Origin: Aliamphritea hakodatensis
GTDB taxonomy: Bacteria > Pseudomonadota > Gammaproteobacteria > Pseudomonadales > Balneatricaceae
Direction: 5' to 3'
NCBI RefSeq assembly: GCF_024347195.1
Contig: NZ_AP025281.1
Coordinates: 4,092,001-4,156,000, forward strand
DNA: 64,000 bases
The number at the start of each line of letters is the position of its first letter. The stretch's first letter is position 1. The position numbers and the translations under genes were made by a program. The notes below the pieces were generated by a model. That model did no database searches. It saw nothing but the letters and a program-made list of their open reading frames with translations, and was not told where the DNA came from. Below are positions 44,706-53,548 of this stretch, in pieces.

Positions 44706-45071
44706 CTACCGCAGCTCCGCCTGCAGGTATCCACCGGGAAAAATGACAACCACCGCATGCAATGGCTTATCAGTAACGGCAGCAATGTTACCGGCTGACA
44801 ATGTTCGACTATAACCGACACCATCCTCCTGCCAACTCAGGTTGGCCAGATTGCCCTGCAACGCCCGTTCAGGAAAGCCCAGTGAACATTCCCTGCCGGA
44901 TAAGATACTGCTGCAACTGACCACACGGCCAGTTTTGGGTATTTTCAGCTTCACATCATAAACAATCTCAGAAGAACGGTTCTGAATAATCAGCTCATTG
45001 ACGGTCTGGGGCTTAACGCCACAGGCCGCCAGAGCAGTACAGACAATGCACAGTAAAAAACGTGTAACCAT
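44706..45071 (-). CDS. Small lipoprotein of unknown function
   Basis: A 121-residue protein with signal peptide and lipobox L-A-A-C (Cys17). The mature part has a beta-rich pattern (NELIIQNRSSEIVYDVKLKI) and two further cysteines, C53 and C62, that could form a disulfide (SCSSILSGREC). The family is not recognised. It is convergent with the TetR gene and followed by no other gene on its strand. Confidence 0.65.
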   Translation of the reverse strand: MVTRFLLCIVCTALAACGVKPQTVNELIIQNRSSEIVYDVKLKIPKTGRVVSCSSILSGRECSLGFPERALQGNLANLSWQEDGVGYSRTLSAGNIAAVTDKPLHAVVVIFPGGYLQAELR

Positions 45072-45269
45072 ATGAATTACCAGCGCTTAAATAAGTAAAC
45101 ACCCAACTGACAGTACCATAGCCACAGAATGAAAATATGTCACCTTTAGTGGCATACAACCGGCAAAAATCTCCCTGCGACAAACCGCCACGCGACAACA
45201 GGTCACATTTTCGGGCGGTTAACCGGTTGCTAAAGTGCCGCGCTTTCAGAGCCCTACACAGGACTAACC

Positions 45270-46661
45270 ATGTCGCCTTCATCTTTACAGCCAGCCCGCT
45301 ACCGCACTGCCTGGCGCTGGCATATGTATGCCGGCCTTTACGTCATCCCCTTCATAATTATGCTCAGCCTCACAGGGCTGATTATGCTGCTGTATCAGCC
45401 GCTGATCGCGCCGGCCCTGCATAGCAAACAGCTAACCGTTGAACCTGTCGCATCTGAATACCTGAGCTGGCAAAGTCAGCTGAAGGCCGTCAAAACAGAA
45501 TATCCACAGGCTACGGTTAACCAGTTTCGCTTACCGGAAACAGCTGAACAAAGTAGCCACTTCACGGTTAAAACCGCTGAGGGTGAAAACCGAAACGTCT
45601 ATGTGAATCCGTATACCGGGGAAATACTGGGCAGCACCAGCAAAGACGACAGTCTCTATGCACTGGCAGACGAAATACACGGAACCTTTTTACTGGGTGA
45701 AACCGGCGATGCCCTTATCGAACTGGCAGCCGGTTATACCCTGGTTCTCATTCTGACAGGGCTATTTATGTGGTGGCCCCGCCAGCAACAGCACTGGTAC
45801 CGACTGTTCATTCCGCAACTAAGCAAAAACGGACGCTCCCTGTGGAAAGAACTGCATATCAGCACCGGGGCCTGGCTGGCGCTGGCGCTGTTGTTTTTAA
45901 GCATTACCGGCCTTTCGTGGACGGGCATCTGGGGAGCAAAGATCGTCCAACCCTGGAACACCTTCCCCACCGGCGTCTTTGGTGGCGTTCCGACCTCTGA
46001 AAAAACCCATGCCAGCCTTAATCCCGGGGTTATTGAAGAAATCCCCTGGAATCTGGAACAGGCTCCTTTACCAGTGTCTGGCTCTGCTGCCGGAACACAG
46101 GCGACCCCGGCAGGCACTCCTGTTAATCTTGATACAATCACCGGCTACGCACAGCAGCTCGGTATGACATCCTTCCGGGTCAACCTGCCCCGCGGGGAAA
46201 ACGGCGTCTATTCTGTTGTAGCCGCGACCATGAGCAAAGACCGTATTTCGCCACTGGATGACCGCACGCTGCACATCGACCAGTACAGCGGCAAACTTCT
46301 GATGGATATTCAGTTCAGAGATTACAGCCTGATGGCCAAAGCCATGGCGATCGGCATCCCCCTGCATATGGGCCTGTGGGGAACAGCTAACCTGATACTC
46401 AACACCGTTATTTGTGTGCTCACACTGTTCCTGTGTATCAGCGGCATCATCCTGTGGTGGAAAAGACGTCCCGCCAAAGCAGGTGCCAGCCTGAATCCAC
46501 CCGCGACAATCCCGGCAAAACGCTGGAAAACAGCCCTGATTATCGGGTCAGTCATCGCGGTCTGCTTCCCTCTGACAGGCGCCAGTCTGATTGTCATCTG
46601 GCTGCTGGAACAGATATTCAGCCGGTTGCTTAAACGCACAGCCAAACTGCAGAACAGCTAA
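45270..46661 (+). CDS. PepSY-associated membrane protein
   Basis: A 463-residue inner-membrane protein with four main hydrophobic segments: IPFIIMLSLTGLIMLLYQPL, LIELAAGYTLVLILTGLFMWW, the segment around ALALLFLSITGLSW, and a C-terminal pair. The first periplasmic section carries a PepSY-like repeat (YVNPYTGEILGSTSKDDSLY) and HIDQYSGKLLMDIQF is another. WHMYAGLYVIPF begins the first helix. Family members are often iron-regulated and linked to siderophore or heme reduction. No Fur box was recognised. Start ATG follows CAGGA. Confidence 0.85.
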   Translation: MSPSSLQPARYRTAWRWHMYAGLYVIPFIIMLSLTGLIMLLYQPLIAPALHSKQLTVEPVASEYLSWQSQLKAVKTEYPQATVNQFRLPETAEQSSHFTVKTAEGENRNVYVNPYTGEILGSTSKDDSLYALADEIHGTFLLGETGDALIELAAGYTLVLILTGLFMWWPRQQQHWYRLFIPQLSKNGRSLWKELHISTGAWLALALLFLSITGLSWTGIWGAKIVQPWNTFPTGVFGGVPTSEKTHASLNPGVIEEIPWNLEQAPLPVSGSAAGTQATPAGTPVNLDTITGYAQQLGMTSFRVNLPRGENGVYSVVAATMSKDRISPLDDRTLHIDQYSGKLLMDIQFRDYSLMAKAMAIGIPLHMGLWGTANLILNTVICVLTLFLCISGIILWWKRRPAKAGASLNPPATIPAKRWKTALIIGSVIAVCFPLTGASLIVIWLLEQIFSRLLKRTAKLQNS

Positions 46662-46753
46662 CCTAACCGGACAAACACAACTTATTGTTTGCCCACGCGA
46701 TACCGGCAAATACCTGAAACCCTGCGTTTTTTCAGTTTATTTCTGTTTGCTGA

Positions 46754-46781
46754 TTGACGCCTAACAATGGATTCGTATAAT
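46754..46781 (+). promoter_or_regulatory. Promoter of tRNA-Leu
   Basis: TTGACG and a perfect TATAAT are spaced 16 bp apart, 60 bp upstream of the tRNA, followed by a GC-rich discriminator (ACCGGGCAC). Confidence 0.85.
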
Positions 46782-46841
46782 ACCGGGCACTTGCTTATGC
46801 TCGGGTAATTAACTGACTGAGTAAGTTGCGAAATGATATGT

Positions 46842-46926
46842 GCCGGTGTGGTGAAATTGGTATACACGACGGATTCAAAATCCGTTGCCTTCGGGCGTGG
46901 CGGTTCAAGTCCGCCCACCGGTACCA
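46842..46926 (+). tRNA. tRNA-Leu (anticodon CAA), integration site of the island
   Basis: 85 nt with a long variable arm. Acceptor GCCGGTG/CACCGGT (one G-U), discriminator A, encoded CCA. The anticodon stem ACGGA/TCCGT encloses TTCAAAA. The DNA changes to AT-rich foreign sequence shortly after its 3' end. Leucine tRNA genes are classic tyrosine-integrase targets, including for pipolins. Confidence 0.95.
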
Positions 46927-46982
46927 CGACTTAATCAAGTCATCGATTAAGTATTAAAGCCCTATTCATGGGGTCTACAGAG

Positions 46983-47012
46983 AAGCGGAGCTTAACAGCT
47001 ACCGCTTTTTTT
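46983..47012 (+). terminator. Terminator of tRNA-Leu
   Basis: AAGCGG and AGCT pair with AGCT and CCGCTT (one bulged A) around a TAAC loop, followed by T7. It lies 56 bp after the tRNA and may already belong to the attachment region. Confidence 0.8.
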
Positions 47013-47502
47013 GTGCCTGAAATTTACGCTTCCGGTGCATATCCTGTCTTTCCATGTGCAGATTATGTGCGCAAGTAAACCTATTAAAGTCCTCGTTACT
47101 CCTCGAATCTCAAAAACAGCCTGTATCAGTTGAGTATTGATCTGAAAATACAACATCTTCGATCCGATCGAAGGCCCGGTTAAAAATCCGGTCTTTCAGG
47201 TCAATTTTGTACAAAGAACAGACTCGAATTCCAAGCCCCTGATTGATACTAAACGACCATAACTAAGATATTCACATAGTGCACTTTGGTGATTCTGGTT
47301 TCTAAATATCTTCCTCTATCATCTATAATTTATAATTTCTCTTGCCTTTTTCTTTAACTCATCAGAATATTAGGATTTTAGCTGCGACTCTTATCCGCAT
47401 ATCCCATCATAAAACCACGCATATTCATTATTTACAACTCAGCTCACTTAACATGGTTTGAGTTGATATTTAGGAATAGAATTTCTTCATGGAGACGAAG
47501 TT
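47013..47502. other. AT-rich region upstream of the GHKL-Shedu gene
   Basis: 490 bp without a gene. It contains a 17-bp near-perfect palindrome CTTCGATCCGATCGAAG at 47157-47173, followed by CCGGTTAAAAATCCGG, and long T/A-rich stretches near 47320-47400. The first part may be the attL junction. The promoter of the following gene is not obvious. Confidence 0.45.
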
Positions 47503-49500
47503 TTGGAAACGATTGAAACAAGCTCAAATTCAGTAAAAAATGAATTTAGTAATTTCCATACTGATAAAATTATCTCTGAGTATATATGGAATTCATTTGA
47601 TGCAAATGCAAATGAAGTAAAAATAAACTATGAAGATAATGACTTAGGAACAATAGATAGTTTACATATTTCGGATAATGGCGATGGAATTGACCCAGAG
47701 CATCATGAAGCCACCTTTGGAAAATATAAAGACTCACCTAAGAAAAAAAACTCATCGCCAACAATTAAAGGGCAAAAAGGCTTAGGCAGATTCTCTTTCC
47801 ATAAAATTTCAAGTAAAGCAATATGGGACAGCGTTAGCACAAATAGCTCTTGTTCTATTTCAATTGGCTCAGACAGCCTAAACAACTACGAAGTAAATCA
47901 TAAAAGGGATTTTTTTCAACCCCAAAACACTGGAACTAACATCGAGTTTATAGGCATGCATGAGAAAAGCTTCAGTCGAAGCTTTATTGAAAACTCGGTT
48001 ATACCAACTATTCAAAAAGAATTTTCTTGGCTATTAGTAGCTAATAATAAAAACAATATTTACGTAAACAATGAACGTCTAGAAGTTCTCGAACACGTTA
48101 ACAAAACTTACTCAAATAAAATTGGCGAGTTTGATTTCGAAGTTAAAGTAGTTATTTGGAAAGAAAAACCAAAAGAAAACTCTTACATTTATTTTACCGA
48201 CTCTCAAAATAAAGTCTGTCATAAAGAATTATCCAAGGTAAATTTGAAAACCGGGTTTTATACTAGTTCTTATGTATCATCGTCATTTTTTAATAACTTT
48301 GATGCTAATCATAATGACATGATTAGCTCTCCACAAAATATTGATTCGGACGAGTATAAACATATTAAGCGTTTTGTACGTGACAAACTAAAAGATCTAT
48401 TACTTGAATTCAGAAACAAAGCAGCCGACAAGCTTATTGAGGAATACGAAAGCGAAGGAATTTTTCCTGAACACTCAGATGACTCTGTTGCGTTACGAGG
48501 TTGGAAGCATGAATCCCTAAAAGATACGATTAAAGTTCTTTACAGTGCCGACCCAAAAATATTTTCTTCAGGCCTAAATAAAACTCAAAAAAAGATACTT
48601 ATTAAGCTTCTTGACAGGATAACCTTAAACCCAAACGATGATCTTTTTGATGTATTAAATGGGGTTATTTCTCTAAGCAGAGAAGAAGAGAGGCAGTTAG
48701 CTAAAATACTTAAAGTAACTACTTTAAGTAATATTACTAAAGCGATAGATGAAATAAAACAAAGACAATATGTACTTCAAATAATCAACTCATTAAATGA
48801 AGATTATACAAAAGAAACAAAGGAAGTTGGTGAAATCCAGTCTATCGTAGAGAATAATCTTTGGCTATTTGGTGAGCAATACCACTTACTGACAGCTGAA
48901 GAACCTGACTTTGAGGCTGCATTATGTGAGTTACTTAAAATTCATGGAAATGAAAATTACTACCAAAAAGGAAGTCTAACCAATAAGCACAAAAACAAAG
49001 AAATGGATATCTTTTCAATAAGAAGAACTATTGAAGTAGATGAGATTGGAAATGAATACTATCGCTGTCTCGTTGTTGAACTAAAGCGTCCTTCGGACAC
49101 TCTAAAGGATAAGCACTACACCCAAATTCAAAATTACTATAGTGTTATTTCTAGCAGTCCGCTTTTTAATGATGGGAAGCATAAATGGGACTTTATTTTA
49201 ACTGGTAGAAAAATTACAGACGACCCTAATGCTAAAGCTATTATGCAAGGCCAATTAAATTCTATGAAGCCTCATGGAGAGCCCGGGTTATTACTTAACA
49301 CCGATAACTTTCGTATGTATGTAAAACCATGGGGTACAATATTTTCAGACCACAGCATAAGACACAAGCATTTATTGAAACACTTAAAATTAAACCAGAA
49401 TAAACAACAAATCACTTCCCCAAAGGAGGAGCTTGTCAATAAAGCAATAACTATTGGCCAAGATATATCTAATACAGTGACTGAATTAGATTTCGATTAA
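47503..49500 (+). CDS. GHKL ATPase fused to a Shedu-like (DUF4263) nuclease
   Basis: A 665-residue protein, unusually AT-rich. The N-terminal GHKL/Bergerat fold has N-box EYIWNSFDANA (26-36), DNGDGID (58-64) and lid GQKGLGRFS (90-98), as in Hsp90, MutL and MORC. A middle helical region follows. The C-terminal part resembles DUF4263/Shedu: IVENNLWLFGEQY (448-460), then a PD-(D/E)XK-like active site with Asp502 in EMDIF and ELK at 526-528 in VVELKRPSD. Shedu proteins are anti-phage nucleases. An ATP-driven sensor or clamp controlling a nuclease is therefore likely, which is inference. The only usable start is TTG, behind GGAGACGAAG. It is a single gene, not obviously in an operon. Confidence 0.78.
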   Translation: METIETSSNSVKNEFSNFHTDKIISEYIWNSFDANANEVKINYEDNDLGTIDSLHISDNGDGIDPEHHEATFGKYKDSPKKKNSSPTIKGQKGLGRFSFHKISSKAIWDSVSTNSSCSISIGSDSLNNYEVNHKRDFFQPQNTGTNIEFIGMHEKSFSRSFIENSVIPTIQKEFSWLLVANNKNNIYVNNERLEVLEHVNKTYSNKIGEFDFEVKVVIWKEKPKENSYIYFTDSQNKVCHKELSKVNLKTGFYTSSYVSSSFFNNFDANHNDMISSPQNIDSDEYKHIKRFVRDKLKDLLLEFRNKAADKLIEEYESEGIFPEHSDDSVALRGWKHESLKDTIKVLYSADPKIFSSGLNKTQKKILIKLLDRITLNPNDDLFDVLNGVISLSREEERQLAKILKVTTLSNITKAIDEIKQRQYVLQIINSLNEDYTKETKEVGEIQSIVENNLWLFGEQYHLLTAEEPDFEAALCELLKIHGNENYYQKGSLTNKHKNKEMDIFSIRRTIEVDEIGNEYYRCLVVELKRPSDTLKDKHYTQIQNYYSVISSSPLFNDGKHKWDFILTGRKITDDPNAKAIMQGQLNSMKPHGEPGLLLNTDNFRMYVKPWGTIFSDHSIRHKHLLKHLKLNQNKQQITSPKEELVNKAITIGQDISNTVTELDFD

Positions 49501-49612
49501 TAAAATACGAAAAATCATCAATGATACATCTAATATTAGGCGTTAATAACCGCTTCTGGCATAGGATGGTCGTGTAACCCAACCTGTAACTACACACTTT
49601 TTAGTCATATAT

Positions 49613-49644
49613 AAAACCTTCGGATATCTAATTCCGGAGGTTTT
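49613..49644 (+). promoter_or_regulatory. Hairpin that encloses the integrase ribosome-binding site
   Basis: AAAACCTTCGGA (49613-49624) pairs with TCCGGAGGTTTT (49633-49644), 12 bp with one G-U pair, around an 8-nt loop. The 3' strand contains the Shine-Dalgarno GGAGG and ends one base before the integrase ATG. It can terminate upstream transcription and hide the ribosome-binding site. Confidence 0.8.
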
Positions 49645-50826
49645 ATGAACAAGAAATTCAAATTCACCAACGACCGTATTCGGTCTTTACCCGCCAACGA
49701 TAAAGCATCTTCATCCACTGAACTTGAAGTTACAGATACTGAGTTAACCGGGCTTAAATGTCTTTCCGGTAAATCCGGTAATAAGCGCTTCCTGCTGCGC
49801 TATACCTTTAATGGCCGTAAACGCAGCATCAATCTTGGCCGCTTTCCTGATATCGATGTTGCTGCAGCACGAAAAGCCGTTCGCAGCTATAGAGCCATGC
49901 TGGCTGAAGGTCGAGATCCTAAAGGTGAACAGGAAGTACAGCAGCAAATACCGACCGTAAGCGAATTCTTCTGGCACACTTTTTTACCCCTACAGAAGAA
50001 GCACAAGAAGACCTGGAAGTCAGATATTGAACGTTTCAAGCTGCATATTGAACCACTGGTTGGCCACTTGAAATATACTGACCTCAAAGCCACACATGTT
50101 CAGCTGATTCAACTAAAACTGAATGAACCAACTAAAGATCGTCCGGCTTACGCCAATGCAACCTGTAACCGTGTACTAGCCGTACTGAAAACCATGGGGC
50201 AATTCGCGGTACGCTTTGATATTGTACCGGTGAATGAGGCCATGAAGATCAAGCTACTAAAAGAAGATAACGTACGCACCCGCTTTCTGGATGCAGGAGA
50301 GATGAAGGCGCTGATTCGCGAAGCTCTCGCCTATAAACGTAACCCATACATTGGTGCATTTATCGCCATGCTAGCACTCTCCGGTACCCGTAACAGCGAA
50401 ATGCGGCTAGCTAAGTATGAGCACTTAGATATCGACGAGCGAACGTTATTTATCCCGCGTACAAAAAACGGCAAAAGCCGCGTTGTCTATCTGTCAGACT
50501 TAGCCATTAGCATCCTGACAAACCTGCCAAAGAAGCCCGGTAACCCCTACATCTTTGCAGGTCGTAAACCAGGAAAACCACTGACTGATTGCCGGGTAGC
50601 TTACCGACAGATACTGTTACGCGCCGGTATTAAAGATATTGAGAACATTGTCTTCCATACGCTTCGACACTCGGTCGCTAGCAACCTTGTATCAGCGGGA
50701 TTTTCACTGAACGATGTACAGGCTCAACTGGCACATCAGCATTACACATCCAGCATGCGGTACGCGAAACTCACCGTTGAGCGACAGCGCGATACCAGTG
50801 AACAATTAACTGACATCGTGAGCTGA
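49645..50826 (+). CDS. Tyrosine integrase, P4/DUF4102 type
   Basis: A 393-residue site-specific recombinase. The N-terminal DUF4102-like arm-binding domain (FTNDRIRSLPANDK to GRFPDIDVAAARKAV) is followed by a SAM-like core-binding domain and catalytic domain. Active-site residues: Arg in SGTRNSEMR, Lys in TKNGKSR, HTLRHS, the second His region AHQHYTSS and nucleophile Tyr in MRYAKLT. Members integrate at tRNA genes, and tRNA-Leu lies 2.7 kb upstream. Translation start lies directly on a 12-bp hairpin. It is followed by a strong terminator. Confidence 0.93.
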   Translation: MNKKFKFTNDRIRSLPANDKASSSTELEVTDTELTGLKCLSGKSGNKRFLLRYTFNGRKRSINLGRFPDIDVAAARKAVRSYRAMLAEGRDPKGEQEVQQQIPTVSEFFWHTFLPLQKKHKKTWKSDIERFKLHIEPLVGHLKYTDLKATHVQLIQLKLNEPTKDRPAYANATCNRVLAVLKTMGQFAVRFDIVPVNEAMKIKLLKEDNVRTRFLDAGEMKALIREALAYKRNPYIGAFIAMLALSGTRNSEMRLAKYEHLDIDERTLFIPRTKNGKSRVVYLSDLAISILTNLPKKPGNPYIFAGRKPGKPLTDCRVAYRQILLRAGIKDIENIVFHTLRHSVASNLVSAGFSLNDVQAQLAHQHYTSSMRYAKLTVERQRDTSEQLTDIVS

Positions 50827-50924
50827 TGTCTAAATAGCACCTATCCCCTTCTGCTATTTATGTATCTGTCGATGCTAGCCATAGGTTCGTTGATCTGTGT
50901 AAGGCTCCATTCCCCACTAAAACT

Positions 50925-50966
50925 CCGATAGGTACGACAGGTTGTGTCGTACTTATCGGTTACTTT
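50925..50966 (+). terminator. Terminator after the P4-type integrase
   Basis: CCGATAGGTACGAC and GTCGTACTTATCGG form a 14-bp stem with one G-U pair and a 7-nt loop, followed by TTACTTTTTAA. The first apparent codons of the following WYL open frame lie inside it. Confidence 0.8.
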
Positions 50967-51064
50967 TTAATCACAATGACAACTACTCGTCGCTATGTCA
51001 GAAGTGGCGGTGCTTTCAGTTTATTTGCGGAATACTTTCTGAAACGACATGCCCTGTCCGGGCC

Positions 51065-52003
51065 GTGTTAGACAATCAAGCTTTTTTTCAGACACTGCTA
51101 AATACTGTGGAATCACGCGATAAACTTGGCCAGCGACTTGGGCTAATACTGACCAAACTGAACTCAGGTGCGACGCTGTACATTGACGCGCTGGCGGCTG
51201 AGTTTAATGTCTCGACTCGCACCATACAGCGCGATCTCCACCAGCGTTTAGGCTACCTGCCCCTTACCCATGATGATGGCGGATATCGCCTGACATCGGC
51301 ACTGGGCAAGCGCAGCAATCACGACTTACGCCATTTTGCACAAATACTGGATATAGACGGGTTATTTCCCGTCATGGATGACAGGCTATTAGGCACTTTG
51401 CTCGACAGCAGCAAGACTGCGCCTTACCTGATCAAAGGTATGTCGTACGAAGACAGCCAGACGTTTCTCAGAGAGTTTAATCAGCTTGAAGCCGCTATAC
51501 GACAAACCTGCCTAATTGCATTCACGTATAAAGCGAAAAGTTATGAACAGGTAGCCCCCTATCGGCTAGTAAACTACAAAGGGCTTTGGTATTTGGCAGC
51601 AGTCCATGATGACCGATTAAAGTCTTTTGTCGTAGCAGCAATCCGTGGCATTGAAAGCCTCAAAGCCGCCTTTAATATCGACCCCATCATCCAGGATGAA
51701 ATCAATCGTAATACCACTATCTGGTACGGCGCTCAGAGCTTTGAAGTCATCGTATCGGTAGAACAGAACATCGCTAGTTACTTCAAGCGCCGTCCATTAC
51801 TGCCTGAGCAAAAGCTATTACACGAACTGGATAGTGGTGGATTACTCATCTCATCACGTATACAACACGCCACGCAGATCATACCGCTCATCAAATACTG
51901 GTTGCCGCATATTCAAGTGCTATCGCCGATAGCCATCAAGAAACAAATTCTCAAAGACCTCTCCCTTTCGCTGGATACGTTTATTCAGCAAGACGAACAA
52001 TAA
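51065..52003 (+). CDS. WYL-domain HTH transcriptional regulator
   Basis: About 312 residues. N-terminal HTH (YIDALAAEFNVSTRTIQRDLHQRLGYL) and WYL domain (IAFTYKAKSYEQVAPYRLVNYKGLWYLAAVHDDRLKSFVVAAIRGIESL) with a WCX-like C-terminal part. WYL regulators often control phage-defence or element genes and may bind nucleic-acid ligands. The open frame reaches upstream to 50942, but that part overlaps a terminator and lacks conservation. GTG at 51065 is used; GTG at 51104 (VESRDKLGQRL) fits family N-termini as well. No good ribosome-binding site marks either. The next gene is 11 bp downstream. Confidence 0.85.
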   Translation: MLDNQAFFQTLLNTVESRDKLGQRLGLILTKLNSGATLYIDALAAEFNVSTRTIQRDLHQRLGYLPLTHDDGGYRLTSALGKRSNHDLRHFAQILDIDGLFPVMDDRLLGTLLDSSKTAPYLIKGMSYEDSQTFLREFNQLEAAIRQTCLIAFTYKAKSYEQVAPYRLVNYKGLWYLAAVHDDRLKSFVVAAIRGIESLKAAFNIDPIIQDEINRNTTIWYGAQSFEVIVSVEQNIASYFKRRPLLPEQKLLHELDSGGLLISSRIQHATQIIPLIKYWLPHIQVLSPIAIKKQILKDLSLSLDTFIQQDEQ

Positions 52004-52013
52004 GGATATTTAT

Positions 52014-52757
52014 ATGAACCTAACCCGCTTAATAAAAGCTACATTTGCCGCATCCACGCTCTTCATGATGCTGACCGCACCCGCCCATGCCTTTACTAAA
52101 ACCATTGGTAAAGGTTTCTGTACCCTTCGTCACCCGGTAGAAGCCCTGACATCCTCCCGAATGACAACCTGTGAATCCCAACACATCATCCAGCAACAAT
52201 CCGGAGGCGGTAGTAACGGCAATACAATTTGGATCAACACCCTTGAGCATGATTACCTGGACCGCTCTGTTGATAAGCCATGGGCCAAAGAACGTCCTTG
52301 GTTTAACTGGGGTGATAAAAATCTGGAGCGGGCTTACATGATGGGCGTGTATGCCAATGGCTATCACTTTGTCACCTATAAGCATCATGGCAACGGTAAT
52401 TTCACCCTGTTCACTTGGGACGGTGCCAGTCATGCCACCTATGCCATTGCCAGCATAGCTAACTTCATTACTAAAGAAATGAGTTATATCGGCTATCAGA
52501 TAGAACGCGACGATAATGAGCAAAGCACACAATACATTGATGCATTTCTTGGCGTGGTGATTGATCTGTTCGAAGTTGTTATCGGTGTGTGCTACTCAAT
52601 GGTTGGCATAGTAGTAGGCACTCTGTTCAACCCTATCGATACCGTCACCAATATACCCGGCGCGGTTGTTCTATCAGCTGAAGCCGTTGTTGAAGGCGTT
52701 GCAAATACCGTCAGCGACATCGTCTCCGCCGTCACCTTAGGATACGTTCAGTTGTAA
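52014..52757 (+). CDS. Secreted or periplasmic protein of unknown function
   Basis: A 247-residue protein with a clear signal peptide cleaved near residue 26 (LTAPAHA before FTK). The mature part contains two early cysteines (KGFCTLRH, MTTCESQH), an aromatic-rich middle (KPWAKERPWFNWGDKNLERAYMMG) and a hydrophobic, glycine-poor C-terminal third (VVIDLFEVVIGVCYSMVGIVVGTLF). The family is not recognised. It follows the WYL gene by 10 bp, so it is probably co-transcribed, and ends at a terminator. Confidence 0.7.
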   Translation: MNLTRLIKATFAASTLFMMLTAPAHAFTKTIGKGFCTLRHPVEALTSSRMTTCESQHIIQQQSGGGSNGNTIWINTLEHDYLDRSVDKPWAKERPWFNWGDKNLERAYMMGVYANGYHFVTYKHHGNGNFTLFTWDGASHATYAIASIANFITKEMSYIGYQIERDDNEQSTQYIDAFLGVVIDLFEVVIGVCYSMVGIVVGTLFNPIDTVTNIPGAVVLSAEAVVEGVANTVSDIVSAVTLGYVQL

Positions 52758-52788
52758 GTCAGCCAATGCAACGTACCTTTCTTAAAGC

Positions 52789-52818
52789 AGCCCCGGTCAG
52801 AAATGATCGGGGCTTTTT
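52789..52818 (+). terminator. Terminator inside the cargo region
   Basis: AGCCCCGGTCA and TGATCGGGGCT form an 11-bp stem (one G-U) with a GAAA tetraloop and a short T-run. Confidence 0.85.
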
Positions 52819-52835
52819 CGTTTCTGGAGCCTTAC

Positions 52836-53192
52836 ATGTTTATCACCCGACAATGGCCCGTGTGTGATGATCTCGGTCTAACGCCTGAGCTTAGCAAACA
52901 GTTGAAATCCTGCTTACTCGACCCCTTCAGTAATCAAGAAGAAGCTAAGGCATTTTGGGCGGACTGCTCGACAACTCTAATGGTTGTTCATCATCACGAT
53001 TGCTTTGAAAGCCAGCATTTATCAACAGAACTACAACAACAGCTGATATTTGCGCTGACCTATTCCGAGTTCGCAGATCAATTACCCAACGGCTATCAGC
53101 TGTCTCTAGCCATTGTTCATGATGATGGCGCTGGCTTTTACCTGCTAATCCCAACTAAACACCCACTGATAAAGGAGCTAAGACATGGCTAA
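52836..53192 (+). CDS. Hypothetical protein
   Basis: A 118-residue acidic cytosolic protein. The start ATG (MFITRQWPVC) follows TGGAG at 7 bases; an in-frame start at 52803 overlaps the terminator. No motif is recognised beyond a His-rich spot (VVHHHDCFES). Its stop overlaps the start of the DUF1232 gene by 8 bp, indicating translational coupling. Confidence 0.6.
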   Translation: MFITRQWPVCDDLGLTPELSKQLKSCLLDPFSNQEEAKAFWADCSTTLMVVHHHDCFESQHLSTELQQQLIFALTYSEFADQLPNGYQLSLAIVHDDGAGFYLLIPTKHPLIKELRHG

Positions 53193-53508
53193 CCCGCCTG
53201 CCGAGTCATTCTCACACGACAGTTTCTGGAACAAGCTAAAAGACATCTCACATCTTGAAGATATCTTGCATGAAGCCATTTTGCTTTATGTCCTGTTAAC
53301 CGATGCAGATGTGCCTGTCTGGGCCAAAGCGATCGTTATCAGCGCACTCGTATACCTCATTGATCCGATCGACGCGATGCCCGATATATTGCCACTCGTT
53401 GGCTACCTGGATGATCTGGCGGTTATCACAGCGGCGTTGAAAGCATTGCACTCTCAGGTTTGGCCTCACCATCACGCTCAGGCAGAGCAAATCTATCAAG
53501 ATCTTTAA
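53185..53508 (+). CDS. YkvA/DUF1232 membrane protein
   Basis: A 107-residue protein. The DUF1232 signature VPVWAKAIVISALVYLIDPIDAMPDI is split across residues 40-70 with the typical LIDPIDAMPDILPLVGYLDDLAV. The family has short hydrophobic helices and no firm function. It overlaps the preceding gene by 8 bp and is followed after 40 bp by another cargo gene. Confidence 0.85.
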   Translation: MANPPAESFSHDSFWNKLKDISHLEDILHEAILLYVLLTDADVPVWAKAIVISALVYLIDPIDAMPDILPLVGYLDDLAVITAALKALHSQVWPHHHAQAEQIYQDL

Positions 53509-53548
53509 CGCAGTCCCCCTCTTACCCTAAACAGAAGGAATTAATACG

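Noticed and set aside
50942..51064. N-terminal 41-codon extension of the WYL regulator
   Set aside because: It begins with TTG inside the integrase terminator hairpin and encodes residues unlike the HTH-WYL family.
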